Assembly (NCBI RefSeq): GCF_030063335.1
Contig: NZ_JASISW010000027.1
Span: 1-61,192 of the forward strand
Source: Rhodococcus sp. G-MC3
Lineage (GTDB): Bacteria; Actinomycetota; Actinomycetes; Mycobacteriales; Mycobacteriaceae
Direction: 5' to 3'
DNA length: 61,192 nucleotides
Under the pieces are notes generated by a model. It saw nothing but the letters and a program-made list of their open reading frames with translations. It was not told where the DNA came from and ran no database searches. The position numbers and the translations under genes were made by a program. Of this stretch, positions 34,726 through 44,800 are shown one piece after another (within the stretch, counting starts at the first letter, position 1; each line of letters starts with the position of its first letter).

Positions 34726-36306
34726 ATGTCCACCGATACCGTGCACGAGAGCGTGCAGCGGACCTCGATTCTCGGCGGCGAAATCGCCCGCCGCGGGTTG
34801 ACGGGAATCTCCCCGCCGGTTCTGATCGCCTGGTCCGCGACACTATTCGTGGGCATCGCCGCGTATTTCATCCTCGGCGGCGGCACCCTGACCATCGGAT
34901 TCATCGCCGCCCTGTATCTCGGGGTGTTCGCTGCGACGTTCGAATTCGGGGATCGCTCCTACGCCTCGGAGAAGCTGCACTCACTGCGCACGTGGTCACG
35001 CACTCGCCGCGGTGAGCACCTCTTCCGCCATGGCGGTGATCCGGCGTACGGGGTGGAGGGCCTCGATCCGGGGTGGGAGTACCCGGTGCCGCTGGGGCGG
35101 ACCGCTCCCCTCGACGTTTCCGGAACCGGCCTGGACGAGATGTTCATCATCCGCACCGCCAACCCGGGCGAACGCGCCTATTACACGGTGGTTCTCTCGG
35201 TGCAGGGTCTCGCGGGCGGTCTACGCACCGATGCGGCGTGGGCGAGCACCTCGGAAAAGTTCGGCATGTTCGGTGCCTCTCTGGCACGCAAGTCCTCGCT
35301 GATTCGAGGTGTCCAGTTCATTCACCGCTCCATCCCCGCCGATCTGACCAAACACGAGGACTGGGTCGAACACCAGGTGGAAGCTCTCGGCGATATACGC
35401 CTGGCCGCGCCGGTCGCCTCCTACGGCAACCTGCTCGACACGATCCGCCCGCACACCGAGGAACACCGGGCGTACGTGGTGCTCAAGTTGCCGCAGACCG
35501 AACCGTTCGAAGCTGCAGCCGCCCGCGCTGCCGGCGGCAAGGATGCCCGCTTCGAAGGCGGAATCGCGCAGGTCGTACGCGATGAGACGATGCGTGCGGT
35601 CAGCAAACTGATCTCCTCGGGCCTGGGCCGGGTCGAGGTCTTCGGTGAGCAGCGCACCTGCGCGGTCATCCGGGCGTTCGTCGATCCGACCTTCAAGCTC
35701 GATCGCCACCAGGGCGCCCGCTGGGAGAACTGCTGGCCCTCCTACATCGGCGGCCGCGAATCCGTGGTCTCCGGACGCTGGCACACCCGCGTCGGGATCA
35801 TTCCCCCTGCCAGTATCGAACCGGTAGAACTCGGACCGCTGTGGCTCGCGCCGCTGCTCACCGGAGTTGCACCCGATCCCGGCGACGACGAGACCCCGCC
35901 GTCGCCGACGATCCGAACCGTCAGCGTCCGTATGGATTTCGTTCCCGATGCCGTCGCACGCGAGGCCGCGAAACAGGACTTCACCCAAGATCAGGCGTCG
36001 CAGGAAACCGAGCGGCGTAAAGGCCGAATCGGGGACGGCTCGGCGGATGTGATGGCCACCGCCTCGGGCCGGCGCCGGGGCGATCTGATGCCCGGTTCCG
36101 GGCATCACGGCGTCATCTACTCGATGGCCATCGCGGTGACGGGCCGGGGCGAAGACGACCTGGACCGCGCATGCATGCGGGTCAGTGAGGCCTGCGACGA
36201 ATCGGCGATCAAAACGATCGCCTGGCAGGACGACGATCACGACGTCGCCCTGTTCACCACCCTTCCCTTTGCCCGTGGTCTCGCGGCCACCCGCTACACC
36301 AAGTAG
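34726..36306 (+). CDS. SCO6880-like protein: VirB3/PrgI-like anchor fused to VirB4 N-terminal domain
   Basis: 526 aa. Two TM helices near the N-terminus (LIAWSATLFVGIAAYFILGG; TIGFIAALYLGVFAATFEFG) precede a large soluble domain with RTANPGERAYYTVVLSVQGL, LARKSSLIRGVQFIHRSIPA and GVIYSMAIAVTGRGEDDLDR. This is the SCO6880-family architecture, an inner-membrane anchor plus the VirB4 N-terminal domain without the ATPase. The ATPase half is the next gene, so VirB4 is split in two. Confidence 0.8.
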   Translation: MSTDTVHESVQRTSILGGEIARRGLTGISPPVLIAWSATLFVGIAAYFILGGGTLTIGFIAALYLGVFAATFEFGDRSYASEKLHSLRTWSRTRRGEHLFRHGGDPAYGVEGLDPGWEYPVPLGRTAPLDVSGTGLDEMFIIRTANPGERAYYTVVLSVQGLAGGLRTDAAWASTSEKFGMFGASLARKSSLIRGVQFIHRSIPADLTKHEDWVEHQVEALGDIRLAAPVASYGNLLDTIRPHTEEHRAYVVLKLPQTEPFEAAAARAAGGKDARFEGGIAQVVRDETMRAVSKLISSGLGRVEVFGEQRTCAVIRAFVDPTFKLDRHQGARWENCWPSYIGGRESVVSGRWHTRVGIIPPASIEPVELGPLWLAPLLTGVAPDPGDDETPPSPTIRTVSVRMDFVPDAVAREAAKQDFTQDQASQETERRKGRIGDGSADVMATASGRRRGDLMPGSGHHGVIYSMAIAVTGRGEDDLDRACMRVSEACDESAIKTIAWQDDDHDVALFTTLPFARGLAATRYTK

Positions 36307-36322
36307 CCCAGGAGAACCCGAC

Positions 36323-37819
36323 ATGAGCCAGCGCACCGCACACCGGCCCCCCGCCCACACCGCGCAGCCTGACCGCTCCCGCAGCCGCCTGTTCGGCGGC
36401 TCCGGCCGCGATCTGCTCGGCGACGGCAACACCGTGATCGACGCCGCCGCGCAGATCCCGCGGAAGGTGGCGCGCCGCAAACCCCCGAAACGGTTCAAGC
36501 TCCTCGACCGCTACGGCTGGTACGAGCCGCGCACTGAGGGGGCGTGGACCACCACACGGCAGAGTGAAGCATTGAATCTGGCGATCAGCCGCCGCAACGT
36601 CCGCCATCAAGGCCCCGCGACCGGACTCAACCGGATCTCACAGGATTTGGTGATCACCGACCCGTTCGAGCTCTACGGCACCGACATCTCCAACATCAAC
36701 GTCTGCGTCGTCGGCGACATCGGCAAAGGAAAGTCCTCGCTGATCAAGACCGCGTTCTTCTGGCGGCAGATGATCTTCGGCCGCCAGGTGGTCGCTATCG
36801 ACAAGAAACGCCAAGGCACCGAAGGGGAATACTCGGTGTTCGCCCGCGCGCTCGGTGTCGAGTCGGTGCGGTTCAAAACCGGCGGCGGAGGCGCGCGGCT
36901 GAACCTGCTCGATCCCGCCATCACCACCGGCGGCGAACATGCCGGCGGACTCGACGGCGTCACCCCGGCAGGCCAGGAAGCCCTCGTGCTCGCTGTGCTC
37001 GCGGACACGATGGAACGGCCCCTGACGACCTCGGAGAAGAGCGCGGTCGGTCGACAGTTGGAGCTGGTCAATCAGGACGCCGCGCTCTCCGGCCGTGCAC
37101 CGGTCCTCGAGGACCTCGCCCGCAGGCTTGTCGAGCCGCACGAGAACGATGGCGGCTATTTCGGCGGGCGGTGGGCGGATCGGTCCCTCGAATGGGGCTA
37201 CGAACCGGGGTTGGCGCTGCTGCGGCTCGTCGACCGCGACCTCAAAGGGCTCGTCGACGCCGAGACCTCCCCGGAGGTGCGAGAGGCGCTCGAGCATCCG
37301 TTCGCGCACTTCGACGTCTCGGCCCTGCCGACCGAAGGCCCGGCGCTGCGGGTGGTGATGACGGTCATCAACACCTGGTTGGCGAACCTGCTCGCCGCAC
37401 GCTCCTCGGTGTCCAAGCAGACCATCCTCATCGTCGAGGAGGGCTGGCACGTCGCCGAAGGCTCCACCGGCGGCGTCTTCCGCTCGAACATGAAACTCTC
37501 ACGCGGGCTCGGCTTGTCGACGGTATCGGCGTTCCATCACCCCTCCGACATGTCGAAGGACTCCCCCGCCCGCGCGCTGATGCAGGAGGCCGGGATCGTG
37601 TTCCTGTTCGCGCAGGAACGCTTCGACGACGCCCGCGAGACCGCGGAGATGTATCACCTGCCGCCTGGATCGGTGGACATCATCATGGGCCTCGGCCAAG
37701 GCGAATGCCTGGTCAAGATCGGCTCCGCCGACCCGATCTTGATGGAACACGCCCGCTCCCCCGAAGAGATCACGTTGACCAACACCGACGAAGCCGTCAA
37801 AGGGGCACGCCCAGCATGA
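36323..37819 (+). CDS. VirB4-type conjugation ATPase, C-terminal half
   Basis: 498 aa from ATG 36323 (CAGGAG upstream). Walker A VGDIGKGKSSLIKT near residues 131-144, then VVAIDKKRQGTEGEYSVFAR and LNLLDPAI. Walker B QTILIVEEGWHVAEG near 365-380, followed by SRGLGLSTVSAFHHPSDMSK and GQGECLVKIG. These are the motifs of VirB4/TraC ATPases that energise T4SS assembly and transfer. It lacks the N-terminal VirB4 domain, which the preceding gene supplies. It overlaps the next small gene by 4 bp. Confidence 0.88.
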   Translation: MSQRTAHRPPAHTAQPDRSRSRLFGGSGRDLLGDGNTVIDAAAQIPRKVARRKPPKRFKLLDRYGWYEPRTEGAWTTTRQSEALNLAISRRNVRHQGPATGLNRISQDLVITDPFELYGTDISNINVCVVGDIGKGKSSLIKTAFFWRQMIFGRQVVAIDKKRQGTEGEYSVFARALGVESVRFKTGGGGARLNLLDPAITTGGEHAGGLDGVTPAGQEALVLAVLADTMERPLTTSEKSAVGRQLELVNQDAALSGRAPVLEDLARRLVEPHENDGGYFGGRWADRSLEWGYEPGLALLRLVDRDLKGLVDAETSPEVREALEHPFAHFDVSALPTEGPALRVVMTVINTWLANLLAARSSVSKQTILIVEEGWHVAEGSTGGVFRSNMKLSRGLGLSTVSAFHHPSDMSKDSPARALMQEAGIVFLFAQERFDDARETAEMYHLPPGSVDIIMGLGQGECLVKIGSADPILMEHARSPEEITLTNTDEAVKGARPA

Positions 37820-38010
37820 ACCCACCACCGACCCATCCCCCGCGTTACTCGATCCCTGCCGCCGCGGATCGCGAGGCATCAAAGGCACCGATAAGCACTG
37901 AGCATGACGCTCTGGTGACCTGGACGGTGCTGATCGCGAAAGCCGCTGCCCTCAAAGGTCTCGACTCCGGCAGCAAACCCGGCGCCCCGAAGAAAGGATT
38001 TCGCCGATGA
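37816..38010 (+). CDS. Small protein between VirB4 and VirD4 genes
   Basis: 64 aa, MNPPPTHPPRYSIPAAADRE ... SGSKPGAPKKGFRR. Both ends overlap neighbours by 4 bp (ATGA at 37816 and 38007), the main evidence that it is translated. Pro-rich start, central helix (DALVTWTVLIAKAAALKGL), basic tail. No family recognised. It may link the ATPases or be a translational bridge. Confidence 0.65.
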   Translation: MNPPPTHPPRYSIPAAADREASKAPISTEHDALVTWTVLIAKAAALKGLDSGSKPGAPKKGFRR

Positions 38011-39854
38011 CCGCAACACACACCCCGCCGGCGCGGCCCAGCGAGCCGCTCATCGCATCCGAAGTGTGGGTGTTCGGTTCGCTGGCCGCCGGCCTCGTCT
38101 TCGCGGTCGCCGGCGGCGGACTGGTGTCCTCGCTCGTCTCAGGCAGGGTACTGGCCATGCCGGGCAACGGGCGCGAGCTGCTGGCGATCTTCGCGGGCCT
38201 CGCCGCTCACCCCGGCGATCCGGCGGCGGCGTGGCCGGCCGGCGCGCAGCCAGGATCAGCTTGGGTGACGTGGACCTGCATCCTCGTGCTCGGCGCTCTG
38301 TATGCCGCGGTGGGTGTGTGGATCAGCTCCGAGATCGAGGACCACCAGTTCCGGCGCCGGCAAGGCGAACGCGGCTTCGCCACCAGAAAAGACCTGGCCC
38401 GCGCCGGTATCGACGAAAAGAGTGTTCGCACAGCGGCAGTCGCCACCCGCGCATCACTGACAGGCACACGGGCATCGACCCTCGACGCCGCCGAGGTAGC
38501 GATCGCTCTGGGCGCCAACATCGGCGACCCCGACCGCACGGTCTACCTCAAGCAGAACGACTGCCTGCTCACCGAAGGTGTCACCGGTTCGGGTAAGACC
38601 TGGCGCGTGGCCTACCAGCGATGCATGGATGCTCCCGGCCCGTTGGTGGTGACCTCCACAAAAGTGGATCTGATCTCGGCGACCTACGAGCACCGCGACA
38701 GCCTCGGCGACGTGTCGATCTTCGATCCGGAGAACATCACCGGATGGCCGTCCCCGATCCGGTGGTCGATCCTCTCCGGCTGCCAAGATCCGGACGTCGC
38801 GATCCGCCGCGCACAAGGCTTGGTTTCGGCGATGCCGATGGGAGATACCACCAACGGAGGCTACTGGGAAGACAAAGCCGTCGTCCTGCTGCGCTGCTAT
38901 CTGCACGCTGCAGCGGTGAGCGGGGCCGGCGTCGAATCGCTGCGTACGTGGGTCAACTCCCGTAAAGGCCGCGATCCGCGCGCGATCCTGGCCCGCTCGA
39001 TGCCCGGCTGGGGAACCGAACTCGCCCAGATCCTCGACTCCGGATCCGACTCCTCCGACGACATGATCGGCGCAGCGAGCAGGCTTCTCGCGCCCCTCGC
39101 TTCCCCGGCGCTGATGCGCGCCATCGACGTTCCGATGAGTGAGTCGTTCGACGTCGAGGATTTCATTCGCTCCGGCGCCGACACTCTGTATCTGGTGTCG
39201 AAGGGCAAGGACAACTCCGCAGCACCGTTCATCGCCGCCCTGGCCACCGAGGTGCACTATCTCGCCGACCGGTATTCGCAGACCTTGCCGGGGGGCCGGT
39301 TCGATCCGCCGATTCGTTTCGAGCTCGACGAGGTCAACAACGTCGCACCGATTCCGGGGCTGCCGGATCTGATGTCGGACTCGGGTGGGCGCGGGATCAC
39401 CATTCACGCCTACGCCCACAACGAAGAGCAGAACAAGCTCCGGTGGGGTCCGGTGGCGGGGAAGATGTTCGCCGACAACTCCCCCGCCCGGTTGATCCTT
39501 CCCGGCCTCAAAGGAGAGGAATTGCAGTCGATTTCGAGGATGCTCGGCGACCGGTTCGAATGGCAACCCTCCGGCAACAAGCAGAGCGGCCCGAACCTGC
39601 GGGAAGTGCCGATCATGACGCCCGCTCAGATCCGTCAGATGGAACCCGATCACGCCTTGTTGATCTACCGCCAAGCACCGCCGATCCTGGTGCACCTGCC
39701 GTCGGTGTGGGACGACAAGGACACCCGTGCGGCGGTGCTCCGCTCACAATCGGTGTTCGGCGACATCGCCGGTTCTCGGACCGTCCCGCGCCGCGAACGG
39801 GGCTCCGGCGCAATAGTTCTCGACAAGGTCAGTGACGGGACGGAGATCTCGTGA
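38007..39854 (+). CDS. VirD4/TraG-type coupling protein (T4CP)
   Basis: 615 aa. Two N-terminal TM helices (WVFGSLAAGLVFAVAGGGLV; WVTWTCILVLGALYAAVGVW). Walker A TEGVTGSGKTWRVAYQ near residue 190, then PLVVTSTKVDLI and VSIFDPENITG. Walker B IRFELDEVNNVAPIP near 437, with MSDSGGRGITIHAYAHNEEQ after it. These are standard T4CP features: it docks the relaxase-DNA complex to the channel and pumps DNA. Overlaps with both neighbours (ATGA, GTGA) show tight coupling. Confidence 0.9.
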   Translation: MTATHTPPARPSEPLIASEVWVFGSLAAGLVFAVAGGGLVSSLVSGRVLAMPGNGRELLAIFAGLAAHPGDPAAAWPAGAQPGSAWVTWTCILVLGALYAAVGVWISSEIEDHQFRRRQGERGFATRKDLARAGIDEKSVRTAAVATRASLTGTRASTLDAAEVAIALGANIGDPDRTVYLKQNDCLLTEGVTGSGKTWRVAYQRCMDAPGPLVVTSTKVDLISATYEHRDSLGDVSIFDPENITGWPSPIRWSILSGCQDPDVAIRRAQGLVSAMPMGDTTNGGYWEDKAVVLLRCYLHAAAVSGAGVESLRTWVNSRKGRDPRAILARSMPGWGTELAQILDSGSDSSDDMIGAASRLLAPLASPALMRAIDVPMSESFDVEDFIRSGADTLYLVSKGKDNSAAPFIAALATEVHYLADRYSQTLPGGRFDPPIRFELDEVNNVAPIPGLPDLMSDSGGRGITIHAYAHNEEQNKLRWGPVAGKMFADNSPARLILPGLKGEELQSISRMLGDRFEWQPSGNKQSGPNLREVPIMTPAQIRQMEPDHALLIYRQAPPILVHLPSVWDDKDTRAAVLRSQSVFGDIAGSRTVPRRERGSGAIVLDKVSDGTEIS

Positions 39855-40477
39855 CCGCGCCCGCGCAGTCCGAGACCGCCGAGCTTGCACCGTCCCGGTT
39901 CACCTGGCGCTATCTCGACTCGGAGCAGTCCCGCCAGCTGTGGGCGGATCTGATCGACTGGACAACCTGGATCCGCGGCCGCTACGAGCTCGACACGAAG
40001 ATCCCGCCGTGCTGGTACCGGCACAGCCCTGTCGTCGAAGAGCTGACGGCATTGATGGCGGCCTGGACCGACGCCTACTACCGCGGCGACGAATACCGAG
40101 ACGATCTCACCGCCTGGCACACCCAGTGGTTCTGGCCAGTGATCCACCGACTGCAAGCGGTCACCGATTTCGAGAACTGCACTCACACTCGGTGCGAGCA
40201 TCGCTCGACCCCGCCGACCACCCTCGACGGTCTCGACGACTTCGTGGCCGCCGACATCGCGGGGAGACCGGCGCCGACACCCGCCGCGCCGGGGCCGGTC
40301 ACCGACATCAGCGGCGCCGAGGAGGTCCGCAGTATCAGGGCGGAGGATATGGAGATGGCCATCGACGCCGGTCTTGCCGAACCGGTCGACCCCGCCGATC
40401 CCGACAGTGCCGTGACGTTCGAGGACATCGACTGGACCTACAACACCCGACTCGGGGCGTGGACACCCGCGACCTAG
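39851..40477 (+). CDS. DUF4913-domain protein
   Basis: 208 aa from GTG 39851 (GTGA overlap with the coupling protein). The core RQLWADLIDWTTWIRGRYEL, IPPCWYRHSPVVEELTALMA and WHTQWFWPVIHRL matches DUF4913, a domain almost confined to actinobacterial plasmids and ICEs. The C-terminal third is acidic. Last gene of the rightward operon, followed by a strong hairpin. Function unknown. Confidence 0.8.
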   Translation: MTAPAQSETAELAPSRFTWRYLDSEQSRQLWADLIDWTTWIRGRYELDTKIPPCWYRHSPVVEELTALMAAWTDAYYRGDEYRDDLTAWHTQWFWPVIHRLQAVTDFENCTHTRCEHRSTPPTTLDGLDDFVAADIAGRPAPTPAAPGPVTDISGAEEVRSIRAEDMEMAIDAGLAEPVDPADPDSAVTFEDIDWTYNTRLGAWTPAT

Positions 40478-40652
40478 CGGCCACCAGAAAGCTGCGGGCC
40501 GGCACCGACCTCGCTGCTCCCCCCAGGCGTGCATCCCGCCCGGATACGCCAGTGGGGACCAGCAAGTGCACAGACGGTGCCGCCCCGCCGGCCACCGCTC
40601 ACGCGGCGCAGATCCACCCGCCCGGATTGCACTGACGTGATCGGTGGCCACC

Positions 40653-40699
40653 AACAGCGAATGCACCAGCCCCGCAGAAAGGCTGGTGCATTCGTTGTT
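40653..40699. terminator. Bidirectional hairpin between convergent operons
   Basis: A 19-bp stem (40653-40671 with 40681-40699, one mismatch) and 9-nt loop CCGCAGAAA. The right side ends GTTGTT and runs into TCTCGGTTTC. It sits between the end of the rightward transfer operon and the 3' end of the leftward gene at 40709, so it can stop transcription from both. Confidence 0.75.
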
Positions 40700-40708
40700 T
40701 CTCGGTTT

Positions 40709-41752
40709 CTACATGGACGGGCGGCGGTGATCGATCATCGTTGGGGGCGCGGTATCGATGCGGTGTTGTCGGCGTACAGCAGCCGCGGCGTCGGGCGGGT
40801 GCGGTGTCGATGCCTGCTTTGGTTCGCGGCGGATACCGCGATCGATCGTCTGCGTCCGCGCCGCGATCTCAGCTTGTCGCGGCGGCGCGGCTGCGTGCGA
40901 CCGGTGTTTTCCCCAGTCGTCAATTCTCGCCCGAGACATATTCGTCGAGAAGTTCTGTTCGAGATCGTAAAGCGTGTCGTGGTTGTCCCACGAGTTGCCG
41001 GCGGACCCGTTTTCGAAGGTGGCTCTGGTACCGAGAAGTTCGTTGAGTGCGCGGTTGGCCTGTTCTCCGCCAGGCCACGGTCGGAGCTCGTGAACCCGAA
41101 CCTGCTGGGTCCAGGAGGCTGATTGCGCGCCGACCAGCTCGTGCGGTGAGCACCCTCGTTGCCTGGTGTCCGCGCGCCGTGCGGCCAAGTCGTCGATCAG
41201 AACGCGGTTGTAGTCCTCGAGCACTGCGAGGTGGCTCCCCGCTGTCATCGCTCGCTCAGCGGGCTCGGTGAGTTGCACCGCGGCGGTGTCGCGGCGCATC
41301 GCCTCCATCTGGAACACGGCCCCGATGTGGTCGACGTGGAGATCGCCGTAGTGGGCGAGGGTGGCGTCCGCGTACAGGTCGTGACGCATCGACGCTGGCA
41401 TGGTTGCGCCGTGCTCCCGGAGCAGATCAGCTGCAAGTTCCTCTGGACCCGGTGCGAACTGCCACAGGGCATCGGGTTCCAGATTCGGCCACGCGACGTA
41501 TCCGTGAAAGGCCGCCTGGCTGAGCTCACCAGGTCCGGGGAAGTCAGGACTACTTCTGTCGACCTCCAGCCTTTCCTCGACGTACTCATAGAGTTCTGGG
41601 CCCAGCTGTGCCCGGCTCGTCCATGCGGTCAGAACACGACCATCGGGTAGCGCCGACTCCCGGTACGGTGAATCGATCTGCAAAATGCCGGTGCGTCGGT
41701 ACTGCAATAGTGAGAGTTCGTACGGGTCGTCTGCGTTGATATTTCGGGCCAT
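40709..41752 (-). CDS. Unknown protein downstream of the relaxase gene
   Basis: 347 aa; ATG 41752 is placed by GAGGAG 8 bp upstream. No domain recognised. N-terminal MARNINADDPYELSLLQYRR; the middle is acidic and helical (LGPELYEYVEERLEVDRSS; LHVDHIGAVFQMEAMRRDTA); the C-terminal 70 residues are basic and low-complexity. It lies 131 bp after traA on the same strand, so it probably belongs to the relaxase operon and may assist DNA processing (inference). Confidence 0.65.
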   Translation of the reverse strand: MARNINADDPYELSLLQYRRTGILQIDSPYRESALPDGRVLTAWTSRAQLGPELYEYVEERLEVDRSSPDFPGPGELSQAAFHGYVAWPNLEPDALWQFAPGPEELAADLLREHGATMPASMRHDLYADATLAHYGDLHVDHIGAVFQMEAMRRDTAAVQLTEPAERAMTAGSHLAVLEDYNRVLIDDLAARRADTRQRGCSPHELVGAQSASWTQQVRVHELRPWPGGEQANRALNELLGTRATFENGSAGNSWDNHDTLYDLEQNFSTNMSRARIDDWGKHRSHAAAPPRQAEIAARTQTIDRGIRREPKQASTPHPPDAAAAVRRQHRIDTAPPTMIDHRRPSM

Positions 41753-41883
41753 TGCCCAGCTCCTCACTCAGAACGAGAACGCGAACCAGTGCTGGCACGC
41801 GCACGGCGTGGATCTTCTGGCTGGGTGGTTCTTCTTGCTGGGTGCTGCTTCTGGCGGTGAGGGGTCGTGGGCGGCCGGTGGGT

Positions 41884-44800
41884 CTAGATCCGCGGACCGC
41901 GGTTCGGCCGCCGCGCTTGTTGCTGGCGGAGTTGTTCGCGTCGTTCGGCTTTGCGTTGTTCGGCCGCGCGGCGTTGCTGGGCGGCATGTTGCTCGGCGGC
42001 TTCTCTCCGGGCACGATCGGTGGCCACGATCGGATCCGGATGCACCGCTGCGGGATCGGGTGTCGCTGTTGCGCCGTCGCCGGCGCGTGCGGCGGCCGGG
42101 GCGCGGGCGGGTAGTTGCTGGACGCGGGCGTTGACGTGATCCCACGCCCGTGATGCGTCGCCGTGTTCGGGTCGATCACCGATGAGGGTGCGGTCGGTGT
42201 CGATACCGAACTGCTCCCGGTAGGCACCGACTTGCCCGGCGGTGATCTGCCAGCGCAGGCGGTCCCCGCCGGAGTCGGGGAGCTCGCCCAGATGAGTGGT
42301 CCAGCTGGGTTGATCGTCGACGGCCTGTTGACCGAGTTCGCGGGTGCGTTCGGCGATCTCGCTGTAGCGGCGCCTGCTCCAGTCGAGGAGTTCGGGATCG
42401 ACACCGTCGCGGTCCTGCATGGGCGGCAGAACCCAGCTCGGTGCGCTGTGGTCTCGGGCATCGCGTCCCAGTGGCCACCGTCGTTCGGCCTCGTCGAGGA
42501 GCTGGCCGGCTGTGGGTTCGGCGCCGTCCACACCGCGGCGGAGTTCGACGATGCCGGCGCGTGGGTCCTTGCCTGCGCGTTCGGCGTTACGTAGGTGCGC
42601 GGCGAGGTCGGGCCATGCGGCGTCGTCGGTGAGGAGTGTCTCGGCGTGCTCGCCGAATTGGCGGCGCATCTCGGGTGCCAGCGTCGCGGACCAGGCAGCC
42701 ATTTCCTCGGCGCCGTCGTCGATGTGTTTTTCCAGTCGCCAGTGCATCACCGCTGACACCGAGTCGGCGGTGCCGAGTTCACGCTGACCACGCGCGGCGG
42801 CGAGGGTAGGGCTGGCATCGAGGCCGAGTTGCTCGGTGCGCCGGTACTGGCGGACGAACGAATCCCATTCGGCTTCGCCGATCATCTTTTCCGCGAGAGC
42901 GGTGCCCATCTGGTCTCGGACGATCGCTTCGATGCGGTGCGCGTCGATGAGTTCGCTCGCGTAGTCGTAGCCGCCGACGTTGTAGTCGAGCTTGCGGTGC
43001 GCGACCGCCGCGTCCTGTTGCTGTTCGGTGGCCGAGACGTCGGCGCCGTCGCGGCCGATGATGGTGCGGACCACTTCGTCGGCGATCTTCTTGTCCGGGT
43101 GCACGTGGATCAGGTGCGGGTCGACGATGCGGTCGATCGGGACGTAGAGGTTGTTGCCGGTGCGACCTCGGGTCAGTCCGACGTAGAGGCTTTGGCGGTT
43201 CATGGTGTCGTCGACGAGGACGTGGGCGGTGTCGACGGTCATGCCCTGGGAGCGGTGGATGGTGGCGGCGTAGCCGAGTTCGCAGTACTGCTCGACGTAG
43301 CCGGCGGGCAGGCGAATGCGGCCACCATGATCGACGTGGCGTACCGACAGTGAACCGTCGTGGTGAGCAGTATCGACCGTCCACAGGTCCCCGTTGCGGA
43401 CGCGTTCACCCCGGGTGCCGACCGGTCGCAGCGTGTTGTCGTTGCGGCGGGTGACGATTCGGTCGCCGGCGCTGGCGCGCAGGCCATCGGAGAGATCGTT
43501 TCCACCGCGCCCGACGAGTCCTTTGGCGAGGCGGTCGGTTCGGGCGCGGTCGTTGAGGTCGCGGACTGTGGTGTTGCTGCTGGCAATCATCAATGACGTC
43601 TGGTCTGTGTCCGCATCGGCGGACCAGGCGGTGAAAACTTTTTCGGCGAGATCGTCGGCCATGCCGTGTTGCACGCGGTCCTTGGCGGCGTACCACGCTG
43701 CAACGGAGGTGTCCCCCTCTCGCAGCCGCAGTGAGATGTCGGCTTCTTCTTTGTTCTGAAACCGGTGCACGTCGACGAGTTCCGGGGCCGAGCTGGTGCG
43801 CGCGATCAAGCGCAGTGCTCCGCCGGTGTCGACGGCCGCGAGCTGCTGAGGGTCGCCGAGGAGCCGAATGATCGCGCCGTGTCGGGCCGCGGCGCGGGTG
43901 AGACGGTCCAAGTCGTGAGTGGAGGCCATTCCAGCTTCGTCGACGAGGATCATCGCGCCCGCTGTGATGCCGGTGTCGAGTCCGTTGTCGTGGCGGGTGA
44001 GGACATCGGCGATGGTGCGTCCGGTGACGCCGAGTTCGCCGCCGAGGACGCCGGCCGCTTTCGCGGACGGGCCGAGGGCGATGACGTCGTATCCGGTTCC
44101 GCGCCAGGCGTCGACGACGACGCGCATGGCGGTGGTCTTGCCGGTGCCGGCAGGTCCGACGCCGGCGGCGATGATGTTTCCGGAGAACAGGAAGTGCTCG
44201 ACGAGTGCTTTCTTGTCGGCGCCGAGTTCCCAGCCTTTGCGTTGGGTGTGCGCGGCGAGTCCCGCGTGGTAGACGTGCGTGTTCGCGATGACTGCGGTGG
44301 GCGTGTGGGCTGCAGCCACGAGCCGGTGTTCGGCGTCGAGGATGGCGGCGCTGGTGTAGGTCTCGTTGCCGTGCACGGTCAGGACCGAGGCACCGTCGCT
44401 GCGTTGCAGCGCGGCCGGGGCGGCGTCGACCTGCCGGGTGAGGCGGATCGAGTGTCCACCGAGGGCCGACTCGGTGACGCGTTCGGCGACGCTCTCTCGC
44501 TGGTCTGCGGTGGTGAACACCAGTGTCCGCATTTGGCGTTGCACTTCGGCCTGGACATGCCAGCGGTTCCAGCTCGAACGCTGCCGGGAGACTCGGGCGA
44601 TGACCCGATGTGCCAGTTCGTCGTGGTCGATGTCCGAACCGTCGGTGGTGCGGATGCTGTGCCCGGCACTGTCGCCGAGCGCGGCGCGCAGGCGGCGTGT
44701 GCCCACGACGTCGATGGCTCGCTCTCGCCATTCCGTGCGTTGCGCGCCGAGCGCTTTGGGCGGCGCTTTGTCTTCGCGGGTTTCCAGCGTCGCTTTGTCC

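Noticed and set aside
38454..39695. 413-codon minus-strand frame opposite the coupling protein
   Set aside because: Shadow of the T4CP gene; no motifs.
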